Shown here: positions 1 through 5,010 of the stretch, piece after piece | How the letters are laid out: each line of letters starts with the position of its first letter | Position numbering within the stretch: position 1 is the stretch's first letter | Notes under the pieces: generated by a model | Database searches by the model: none | The model's input: only the letters and a program-made list of their open reading frames with translations | What the model was told of the DNA's origin: nothing | Assembly (NCBI GenBank): GCA_937900755.1 | Contig: CALCDN010000040.1 | Coordinates: forward strand, 1 to 6,822 | Length of the DNA: 6,822 nucleotides | Origin: an uncultured Acetobacter sp. | GTDB lineage: Bacteria; Pseudomonadota; Alphaproteobacteria; Acetobacterales; Acetobacteraceae | Direction: 5' to 3' | Translations under genes and position numbers: made by a program

Positions 1-48
1 CGACATCGCTCAGTGTCTCGTGGGCTCGGAGATGTGTATAAGAGACAG
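1..48. other. Sequencing adapter: Nextera read-2 transposase adapter with index and P7 tail
   Basis: Positions 15-48 match base for base the 34-nt Nextera read-2 adapter, ending in the 19-bp Tn5 mosaic end (30-48, closing with AAGAGACAG). Positions 7-14 (CGCTCAGT) are the reverse complement of the i7 index I recall as N724 (ACTGAGCG). Positions 1-6 (CGACAT) differ by one base from the end of the P7 primer (CGAGAT). The order P7 tail, index, adapter, insert is that of a Nextera library molecule. This is an untrimmed adapter at a contig end, not biology. Any protein whose N-terminus is MGSEMCIRDS or MSRGLGDVYKRQ is a translation of it. The adapter match is certain; the index identity is from memory. 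Confidence 0.98.
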
Positions 49-49
49 T

Positions 50-502
50 TCCTGGGGTGGCGGCTGGGGCGGCTACTACGGGGGCTATCCATATTATTAT
101 GGTGGCTATGGTGGCTATGGTGGCTATGGGGGGTACGGTGGTTGGAACCCGTATTGGGGCAACCCGTACTGGAACCCCTATTGGGCAGGCTGGGGGTGGT
201 CCATGCCGTATGCATATGGTCGCATGGCGGATGTACAGGCCTATGGCGGCTCATACCCACAGTATGACCAGGCTCCTCCGCCACCCCCAATGCCCCAGGG
301 CGTTCCGGTACAGCAAGGTGGCGTACAAGGTGGTTATCCCCCGCCATCCTATTATGGCAACCAGGATTATGGGCAGTATCCACCCACAACAAATGCCGTA
401 CCCCCACCGCAAAACATGCAGGGGAGCGATGGAACAGCAATGTTCAATTGCAAGGAAGGTTATTTTTACAACAATTTAACGCAAAATTGCGACAGGCGGT
501 AA
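50..502 (+). CDS. Gly/Tyr/Trp/Pro-rich low-complexity protein, 5' end missing
   Basis: I do not recognise a named family. About 151 residues of real sequence remain, and the reading frame continues upstream only into adapter, so the true start and any signal peptide are absent. The visible order is a Gly-Tyr-Trp tract (WGGGWGGYYGGYPYYY), then YGG repeats, three NPYW units, a Trp/Met-rich stretch, a Pro/Gln/Gly/Tyr-rich linker with PPPPP and PPPSYYGNQDYG, and a C-terminal tail FNCKEGYFYNNLTQNCDRR whose only two cysteines could form a disulfide. The stop is TAA at 500-502. Composition and a paired-cysteine tail suggest a secreted or envelope protein, but that is inference. It converges on the methyltransferase gene. 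An annotation starting at base 20 would add nine adapter-derived residues and should be rejected. Confidence 0.7.
   Translation, partial: SWGGGWGGYYGGYPYYYGGYGGYGGYGGYGGWNPYWGNPYWNPYWAGWGWSMPYAYGRMADVQAYGGSYPQYDQAPPPPPMPQGVPVQQGGVQGGYPPPSYYGNQDYGQYPPTTNAVPPPQNMQGSDGTAMFNCKEGYFYNNLTQNCDRR
101..145 (+). repeat. 9-bp tandem repeat encoding YGG units
   Basis: Three perfect copies of GGTGGCTAT (101-109, 110-118, 119-127) are followed by two diverged copies (128-136 and 137-145). The 9-bp unit is a multiple of three, so gain or loss of copies changes the number of Gly-Gly-Tyr units without shifting the frame. Lying inside a low-complexity coding region, it is a likely site of length variation between strains. 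Confidence 0.85.
146..184 (+). repeat. Three NPYW-encoding 12-bp repeats
   Basis: The tetrapeptide Asn-Pro-Tyr-Trp is encoded three times, at 146-157, 161-172 and 173-184, with one Gly codon (158-160) between the first and second copies. The copies differ only at third codon positions (CCG/CCG/CCC and TAT/TAC/TAT). The peptide is therefore conserved while the DNA drifts, which suggests selection on the protein repeat. Confidence 0.8.
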
Positions 503-521
503 GACTGTCAACAGGGAGGGT

Positions 522-539
522 CCATTCCGCAGGGAATGG
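522..539. terminator. Small symmetric hairpin between convergent genes
   Basis: CCATTCC (522-528) pairs perfectly with GGAATGG (533-539) around a GCAG loop. It sits between the stop of the Gly-rich gene (502) and the stop of ogt (556), where a bidirectional terminator would be expected. No T-run follows on either strand, so it is not a classical intrinsic terminator. It may only help Rho-dependent termination or protect 3' ends. Confidence 0.35.
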
Positions 540-555
540 CCATCCGCGCCAGTGC

Positions 556-1020
556 TCAGGCATGTGGGGGAAGCTGCGCGCCTTCGAGTTCAAGCAGCCA
601 TATTTTGTCATCCACGCCGCCATCTCCCGAATATCCGCCAAGCCCGTTACGGGCGAGCACACGGTGGCAGGGGATAAGAACAGGAATGGGGTTGCGGCCG
701 ACCGCCTGCCCAACGGACTGGGGGCTGCCGCCAGCTTTTTGCGCCAGTCCGCCATATGTTATGGTTGTACCCACGGGTATGGTTTGTAAAAAAGCCCATA
801 TTTTTTTCTGGTATGCCGTACCGTAAGGCTCCACCGGAAAGGGGAACGCACCCAGTGCGGCCGGGTCGTCAAACCATTTGTCCAGCCAGTCCCGCGCCTG
901 GCAAAGCAGGGGTGTTTCGGTCTGGTCTCGGCCCCAGCCCCAATCCAGAGAAATGATTTTTCCATCTTCTTCAGACAGGGTAAGCGGTCCCAGGGGAGAG
1001 TGAAGGGAAAGCTGGGGCAT
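556..1020 (-). CDS. ogt: Methylated-DNA--[protein]-cysteine S-methyltransferase (O6-alkylguanine repair)
   Basis: This suicide repair enzyme transfers the alkyl group from O6-alkylguanine (or O4-alkylthymine) in DNA to its own cysteine. At 154 residues it is about the usual length for the Ogt/MGMT family. A short N-terminal domain (about 1-60) precedes the C-terminal DNA-binding and catalytic domain. Visible there are YQKKIWAFLQTIPVGTTITYG (70-90), NPIPVLIPCHRV (110-121) with acceptor Cys118, and LGGYSG...WLLELEGA (127-148). There is no Ada-type regulatory domain. The position usually holding the arginine finger (17 residues before the Cys) is Gln101. I chose the ATG at 1018-1020, which has purine-rich AGAAAGAAG upstream. 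An in-frame TTG at 1042-1044 would add eight residues but lacks a visible ribosome site. It runs divergently from mnmE and converges on the Gly-rich gene. The family assignment is secure, but ogt versus a generic MGMT name is not. Confidence 0.93.
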   Translation of the reverse strand: MPQLSLHSPLGPLTLSEEDGKIISLDWGWGRDQTETPLLCQARDWLDKWFDDPAALGAFPFPVEPYGTAYQKKIWAFLQTIPVGTTITYGGLAQKAGGSPQSVGQAVGRNPIPVLIPCHRVLARNGLGGYSGDGGVDDKIWLLELEGAQLPPHA

Positions 1021-1049
1021 GGTCTGCTTCTTTCTGGATAACAAGGGTG

Positions 1050-1086
1050 GGCAGGCCTGGAGTCCTGTGGGAGCAGGCAGGCCTGG
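1050..1086. repeat. Pair of 11-bp direct repeats with palindromic core
   Basis: GGCAGGCCTGG occurs twice, at 1050-1060 and 1076-1086, 26 bp apart start to start. Each copy contains the palindrome CAGGCCTG. They lie in the ogt leader, 30-66 bp upstream of the ogt ATG and about 110-146 bp upstream of mnmE. They could be an operator pair or a fragment of a dispersed repeat. No function is assigned. Confidence 0.6.
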
Positions 1087-1098
1087 CAGGGTGTTACC

Positions 1099-1128
1099 CC
1101 TATAGTCTGCTTTTTATCATGTTTTAAA
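1099..1128 (-). promoter_or_regulatory. Candidate promoter for ogt
   Basis: On the minus strand TTTAAA (1123-1128) and TATAGG (1099-1104) are separated by 18 bp. Each matches four of six bases of the sigma-70 -35 and -10 consensus. Transcription would begin near 1092, giving a leader of about 70 nt that contains the paired 11-bp repeats. The match is weak and the AT-rich setting makes chance likely. Confidence 0.25.
1115..1120 (+). promoter_or_regulatory. Candidate -10 element for the mnmE operon
   Basis: TATCAT matches five of six bases of the -10 consensus and lies about 75 bp upstream of the mnmE start, in the only sizeable non-coding stretch before the plus-strand gene run. No convincing -35 is seen (TGTTAC at 1092-1097 is poor). 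It overlaps the candidate ogt promoter on the other strand. Confidence 0.25.
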
Positions 1129-1182
1129 TCTACGTTTGCAGACAAAACTGCATTAAAAACACTTTGTTGCATCACGCAAAAC

Positions 1183-1189
1183 AGGAAGG
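1183..1189 (+). promoter_or_regulatory. Ribosome binding site that fixes the mnmE start
   Basis: AGGAAGG lies 6 nt before TTG (1196) and 9 nt before GTG (1199). No ATG occurs before the conserved DTIFAL motif, so this Shine-Dalgarno sequence supports a non-ATG start at one of these two codons. Confidence 0.65.
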
Positions 1190-1195
1190 CGGGGC

Positions 1196-2518
1196 TTGGT
1201 GGGGTATCAGGGGGAAGACACGATTTTTGCGCTTTCTACAGGGATGGAGCGCGCAGCCATTGCCGTTATGCGCGTAAGCGGCAAAGCAAGCGCGGACCTG
1301 CTGGTAAAGCTTTGTGGCCCCTTGCCCCCACCACGCAAGGCCGTTTTACGGCGTGTGTGGCAGCAGGCGGATAGACAGGATACCTTGCTGGACGAAGCCC
1401 TTGTTCTGTGGTTTCCCGGCCCCAAAAGCTATACGGGGGAAGACGGGTTTGAGCTACACCTGCATGCGGGGCCTGCCATTATTCAGGCGGTGGCGCATGC
1501 CTTTGTCATGGGGGGGGCACGGCCAGCCGAACCGGGTGAGTTTACGCGCAGGGCATTTACCAATGGTCGAATGGACCTGGTCGAGGCCGAAGGCATAGCC
1601 GACCTGGTCGCGGCGGAAACCGAAAGCCAGCGCAGGCAGGCCTTGGCACAGGCTGATGGCGCGCTCAGCAGGGTTTATGAAGGATGGGCGGAACGGCTGA
1701 AAAAGCTTCTGGCTTTTCAGGAAGCATTGATAGATTTCCCTGATGAGGACCTCCCCCCTGAAGTGGAGGAGGAAATCCGTGCAGGAATTCGCCAGCTTAT
1801 AGAGCAGATGCAACACCATATTGCCGATGGCCAGCGGGGTGAGCGTATAAGGCGCGGAGTGGTTTTTGCCATTACCGGCCCCCCCAACGCGGGCAAGTCC
1901 AGCCTGTTAAACTGGCTGGCTGAGCGTGACGCGGCCATTGTTTCCCCCATTGCGGGCACAACACGGGATGCGCTGGAAATTGTGGGGAGCCTGGCGGGGA
2001 TCAAGGTTACATTCGTGGATACGGCGGGCCTGCGCGAAACCAGCGACGAGATCGAGGCCGAGGGCGTAAGGCGCGCCCTGTTTCACGTGAAACAGGCTGA
2101 CTGTGTTGTGCAGATGTTCGCAGCACCGCATGTGCCGCAAAGTGTGTTCCCCAATGCGCTTCTGGTCGGGAACAAGCTTGACTTGGCCCCCCTTCCAGCA
2201 GAGGTAGAGGGGGTTGAGGTTATCCCTGTCAGCCTCAAAAACGGCCAGGGACTGGACACATTGCGCCAGATTCTGGAGCGTAGGGTGCAGGCGTTAACCG
2301 CATCCTCCACCGGTATGCCATTGCTGACCAGAGCACGCCATAGCGCAGGTGTGCAGGAAGCCTGCGCCAACCTGCAGGAGGCGTTACGGCAGGACTGGCC
2401 GGAAGTGCGGGGCGAGGAACTGCGGCTGGCCATGCGGGCATTGGGCCGGTTGACCGGGCATGTGGGGGTTGAAGAACTGCTGGACGCCATTTTTGGGCAG
2501 TTTTGCATAGGCAAATAA
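1196..2518 (+). CDS. mnmE: tRNA modification GTPase MnmE (TrmE)
   Basis: With MnmG, this GTPase forms the aminomethyl or carboxymethylaminomethyl group at C5 of wobble U34 in several tRNAs, using tetrahydrofolate-bound one-carbon units. It is 440 residues, slightly under the common 450. An N-terminal folate-binding and dimerisation domain (about 5-120, opening with DTIFALSTG and including PGEFTRRAFTNGRMDL) is followed by a helical domain split by the G domain (about 220-375). G motifs are G1 GPPNAGKS (228-235), G2 GTTRD (254-258), G3 DTAG (275-278) and G4 NKLD (326-329), with G5 near 346-348. The C-terminal FCIGK (436-440) carries the conserved Cys437. The start is TTG 1196 or GTG 1199, both behind the same ribosome site. 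A parS site lies within codons 295-300. It is followed after 19 bp by its partner gene mnmG. Confidence 0.97.
   Translation: MVGYQGEDTIFALSTGMERAAIAVMRVSGKASADLLVKLCGPLPPPRKAVLRRVWQQADRQDTLLDEALVLWFPGPKSYTGEDGFELHLHAGPAIIQAVAHAFVMGGARPAEPGEFTRRAFTNGRMDLVEAEGIADLVAAETESQRRQALAQADGALSRVYEGWAERLKKLLAFQEALIDFPDEDLPPEVEEEIRAGIRQLIEQMQHHIADGQRGERIRRGVVFAITGPPNAGKSSLLNWLAERDAAIVSPIAGTTRDALEIVGSLAGIKVTFVDTAGLRETSDEIEAEGVRRALFHVKQADCVVQMFAAPHVPQSVFPNALLVGNKLDLAPLPAEVEGVEVIPVSLKNGQGLDTLRQILERRVQALTASSTGMPLLTRARHSAGVQEACANLQEALRQDWPEVRGEELRLAMRALGRLTGHVGVEELLDAIFGQFCIGK
1510..1517 (+). repeat. G8 homopolymer inside mnmE
   Basis: Eight consecutive G residues span codons 105-108 (M-G-G-A). The frame is intact across the run and the flanking residues are family-like, so the called length looks right. 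Runs of this length are prone to slippage and to sequencing error. Confidence 0.85.
2079..2094. promoter_or_regulatory. parS: parS centromere site 1, inside mnmE
   Basis: TGTTTCACGTGAAACA is a perfect 16-bp palindrome identical to the bacterial chromosomal parS consensus bound by ParB. It is read in mnmE as codons CTG TTT CAC GTG AAA CAG (LFHVKQ, residues 295-300). It lies about 3.7 kb upstream of the parB gene in this window. ParB loads CTP-dependently at such sites and slides onto flanking DNA, giving ParA a partition complex to move. Confidence 0.96.
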
Positions 2519-2537
2519 GGGTTGTGGTGCAGGTTAT

Positions 2538-4424
2538 ATGGTCATGATGGTGTCTTACGATGTGATTGTGGTAGGCGGTGGTCACGCGGGGTGCGAGGCT
2601 GCGGCTGCGGCTGCACGGTGTGGGGCCAGGACGCTCCTGCTGACACAGAACAAAAAAACGGTTGGCGCCATGTCCTGCAACCCGGCCATTGGCGGCATTG
2701 GCAAGGGGCATCTGGTGCGCGAAATAGACGCACTGGATGGGCTCATGGGCCGTGCGGCGGATATGGCCGGGATTCATTTTAAACTGCTTAATCGCTCCAA
2801 GGGGCCTGCGGTGCAGGGACCGCGCGCGCAGGCGGACCGTATGTTGTACCGCCAGGCGATCCAGGACCTGCTGGCACAAACGCCGGGGCTGGATATTGCG
2901 GAAGGTTCCGTGGCTGATCTGCTGTGCCAGAACAATGGCCGCGTCTGTGGTGTTGTTTGCGAGGATGGCAGGCAGTGGCAGGCTGGAGCCGTGGTGCTGA
3001 CAACAGGGACCTTCCTTGATGGGGTTATTCATATCGGGCACCAATCCCGGCCTGCCGGGCGTATAGGGGAGCCGCCAGCCATTGCGCTGGCGCAGCGCCT
3101 GCGGGGCATGAACCTGCGCATGGGGCGGTTAAAAACCGGCACACCAGCAAGGCTTGAGCGCAACAGCATAGATTGGAAAGCCCTGGCTGAAGATAAGGGC
3201 GACGCCACACCCGAGCCGTTTAGCCGGATGACGCAGGCCATCACCAACCGGCAGATGGTCTGTGGCATTACCGCCACTACACCCAAAACGCATGATATTA
3301 TTCGGGAGCATCTGCATCTGTCTGCTGTGTATGGGGGTGGCATTTCAGGCCGTGGGCCACGGTATTGCCCTTCCATTGAAGATAAGGTGGTACGGTTTGC
3401 GGATAAAACCAGCCATCAGATTTTTCTGGAGCCCGAGGCCCTGCCCGAGCATGAAGGGGGGCATCTGGTTTACCCCAATGGCATTTCCACCAGCCTGCCC
3501 GCCAATGTGCAGGACGCCATGATCCACACCATTCCCGGCCTTGAACACGCGGTTATCGCGCAATATGGCTATGCCGTGGAATATGATTATGTTGACCCGC
3601 GTGAGCTGACAACAGGCCTTGAGTTGCGCCAGTGCCCCGGCCTGTTTCTGGCCGGGCAGATCAATGGAACAACCGGGTATGAGGAGGCCGGGGCACAGGG
3701 GATTCTGGCCGGGGTCAATGCGGCGCGGTGCGCGGGCGGGCAGCCCCCTGTCAGCCTTGACAGGGGCAAGGCCTATATTGGCGTCATGGTGGATGACCTG
3801 ACAACCCAGGGGGTAAGCGAGCCCTACCGCATGTTTACATCACGCGCGGAATACAGGCTGACCTTGCGAGCGGACAATGCCGATATTCGGCTCACACAGC
3901 TTGGTGTGGAGTGGGGGTGTGTTGGCAGCTTGCGCAAGGCGGCGTTTGAGCAGGAACTGGCCGCAATCAATGCCGCAACACAGCGTGCCGGAGCCGAAGG
4001 CTGGCAGCCACAGCAGCTTGCCAGCGTGGGAATGAAGGTCGCACAGGATGGCAGGCGCAGGACATTGCTGGAAGTTCTGGGCTATGGGGCGGATGCCTCG
4101 GTTGTTGCGCAGGTAGCCCCATGGTTTCTGGGCGTGCCGGAACGGGTGCGGCAGTACGTCACCACGCAGGCGCGGTATAGTGGGTACCTGAGCCGCCAGA
4201 ACAGGGAAATCAAGCAGCTTGAAGCCGAGACGGAAATCCGGTTTCCGGCAAAAATGGACTTTGCCAGCATAGGAGGGCTAAGTGCGGAAATGAAGGAAAG
4301 GCTGGAACAGGCCCAGCCCGAAAGCTTCAGTGCCGCGCAGAGAATCCCCGGCATGACACCTTCCGCCCTGATGACGGTTCTGGCGTATTTGCGCAAAGGT
4401 CAGGACCATGCCCATGCCAGTTGA
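2538..4424 (+). CDS. mnmG: tRNA uridine-5-carboxymethylaminomethyl modification enzyme MnmG (GidA)
   Basis: This is the FAD-dependent partner of MnmE. It uses FAD, NADH and glycine or ammonium to build the modification on tRNA U34. Its 628 residues match the family length (E. coli about 629). The Rossmann FAD motif is VVGGGHAGCEAA (11-22). CNPAIGGIGKGHLVREIDAL (47-66), GRLKTGTPARL (196-206) and YCPSIEDKVVRF (276-287) are the expected active-site segments. LFLAGQINGTTGYEEAGAQG (369-388) is the second FAD motif, and SEPYRMFTSRAEYRL (427-441) and YSGYL (547-551) lead into the C-terminal tRNA/MnmE-binding helices, ending IPGMTPSALMTVLAYL (603-618). ATGs at 2538, 2544 and 2547 are all possible. 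AGG at 2531-2533 is better spaced for 2544. Its 3' end overlaps rsmG by 17 bp, so translation is probably coupled. Confidence 0.97.
   Translation: MVMMVSYDVIVVGGGHAGCEAAAAAARCGARTLLLTQNKKTVGAMSCNPAIGGIGKGHLVREIDALDGLMGRAADMAGIHFKLLNRSKGPAVQGPRAQADRMLYRQAIQDLLAQTPGLDIAEGSVADLLCQNNGRVCGVVCEDGRQWQAGAVVLTTGTFLDGVIHIGHQSRPAGRIGEPPAIALAQRLRGMNLRMGRLKTGTPARLERNSIDWKALAEDKGDATPEPFSRMTQAITNRQMVCGITATTPKTHDIIREHLHLSAVYGGGISGRGPRYCPSIEDKVVRFADKTSHQIFLEPEALPEHEGGHLVYPNGISTSLPANVQDAMIHTIPGLEHAVIAQYGYAVEYDYVDPRELTTGLELRQCPGLFLAGQINGTTGYEEAGAQGILAGVNAARCAGGQPPVSLDRGKAYIGVMVDDLTTQGVSEPYRMFTSRAEYRLTLRADNADIRLTQLGVEWGCVGSLRKAAFEQELAAINAATQRAGAEGWQPQQLASVGMKVAQDGRRRTLLEVLGYGADASVVAQVAPWFLGVPERVRQYVTTQARYSGYLSRQNREIKQLEAETEIRFPAKMDFASIGGLSAEMKERLEQAQPESFSAAQRIPGMTPSALMTVLAYLRKGQDHAHAS
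3745..3766. other. Strong 9-bp hairpin within mnmG
   Basis: CCCCTGTCA (3745-3753) pairs perfectly with TGACAGGGG (3758-3766) across a GCCT tetraloop. It encodes P-V-S-L-D-R-G, a poorly conserved linker just before the conserved AYIGVMVDDL motif. There is no following T-run, so it is unlikely to be an intrinsic terminator. It could slow ribosomes or stabilise mRNA, or be chance in GC-rich DNA. Confidence 0.7.
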
Positions 4425-5010
4425 GAGCGGTCTTGTTTCACGTGAAACAGAAGAGCGTTTGCAGGCCTATATGGCCTTGCTCAAAAAATGGAACGAGCGG
4501 ATTAACCTTGTCTCCCCCAGGGATATGGATAACCTGTGGGAGCGGCACATTCTGGATAGTCTGCAACTTGTACCTTTGATAAAAGGATACAGGCACTTTG
4601 TTGATATGGGGTCGGGTGGTGGTTTTCCCGGCATCGTGGTTGGAATTGCGGCCAATATTCCGGGAGTTCTGATCGAATCGGATCAGAGGAAATCCGCGTT
4701 TTTGCGTGAAGCCGCAAGAATAACCGGTGCAAGCCTGACCGTTCTGCCATGCAGGCTGGACCGCGCGGAGGTGGCCCCCGCGCCGGTTGTAACGGCCCGG
4801 GCCCTGGCCCCGTTGGACAAGTTGCTGGAATGGGCGCGGCCCTTGCTGGAGCCCAAAGGTGTTGGCCTGTTTTTAAAAGGACGTCAGGCCGAGCAGGAAA
4901 TTGAGGACGCGGCCCGGACATGGCGGTTTGATATCCGGTCATGGCCAAGCAAGACAAGCCCTGATGGTGTTATTCTGGAAGTGAGTAATTTTAATCGTGC
5001 AGAAGGCTAA
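4408..5010 (+). CDS. rsmG: 16S rRNA (guanine(527)-N7)-methyltransferase RsmG (GidB)
   Basis: This AdoMet-dependent enzyme methylates N7 of G527 in the 530 loop of 16S rRNA. Loss of the gene gives low-level streptomycin resistance in several bacteria. It is 200 residues, typical of the family. An N-terminal helical part contains LLKKWNERINLVSPRDMDNLWERHILDS (24-51). The AdoMet-binding motif I is VDMGSGGGFPGI (65-76), followed by the motif II acidic residue in LIESDQRKSAFLRE (88-101) and the conserved TARALAPLDKLLEWA (129-143). ATG 4408 and ATG 4414 are both usable. AGGA at 4402-4405 is too close for 4408 but 8 nt from 4414, while AAAGG at 4395-4399 suits 4408. Both starts lie inside the end of mnmG. 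Codons 9-14 (LVSRET) contain a parS site. The end overlaps parA by 14 bp. Confidence 0.96.
   Translation: MPMPVESGLVSRETEERLQAYMALLKKWNERINLVSPRDMDNLWERHILDSLQLVPLIKGYRHFVDMGSGGGFPGIVVGIAANIPGVLIESDQRKSAFLREAARITGASLTVLPCRLDRAEVAPAPVVTARALAPLDKLLEWARPLLEPKGVGLFLKGRQAEQEIEDAARTWRFDIRSWPSKTSPDGVILEVSNFNRAEG
4434..4449. promoter_or_regulatory. parS: parS centromere site 2, inside rsmG
   Basis: This is a second exact copy of TGTTTCACGTGAAACA, 2,355 bp from the first start to start and about 550 bp upstream of parA. In rsmG it is read one base out of phase relative to the mnmE copy, as CTT GTT TCA CGT GAA ACA (LVSRET, residues 9-14). It is only about 25 bp into rsmG, so bound ParB could also affect transcription through the operon; that is inference. 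Confidence 0.96.

Noticed and set aside
1..48. Tn5 mosaic end taken as a natural transposon terminus
   Set aside because: The 19-bp mosaic end is part of a complete library adapter with index, and no transposase or second end is present.
13..267. Open frame starting MSRGLGDVYKRQ and rich in Leu/Trp
   Set aside because: It starts inside the adapter and then reads the YGG repeat region in the wrong frame. It ends without any family-like sequence.
448..789. Plus-strand open frame spanning the convergent junction into ogt
   Set aside because: It is mostly antisense to ogt, no ribosome site is evident, and the Gly-rich reading frame and ogt explain the sequence better.
2235..3044. 269-codon open frame on the minus strand
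   Set aside because: It lies entirely opposite the end of mnmE and the start of mnmG, both certain genes. Its composition (His, Arg, Pro, Cys) is typical of an antisense shadow in GC-rich DNA.
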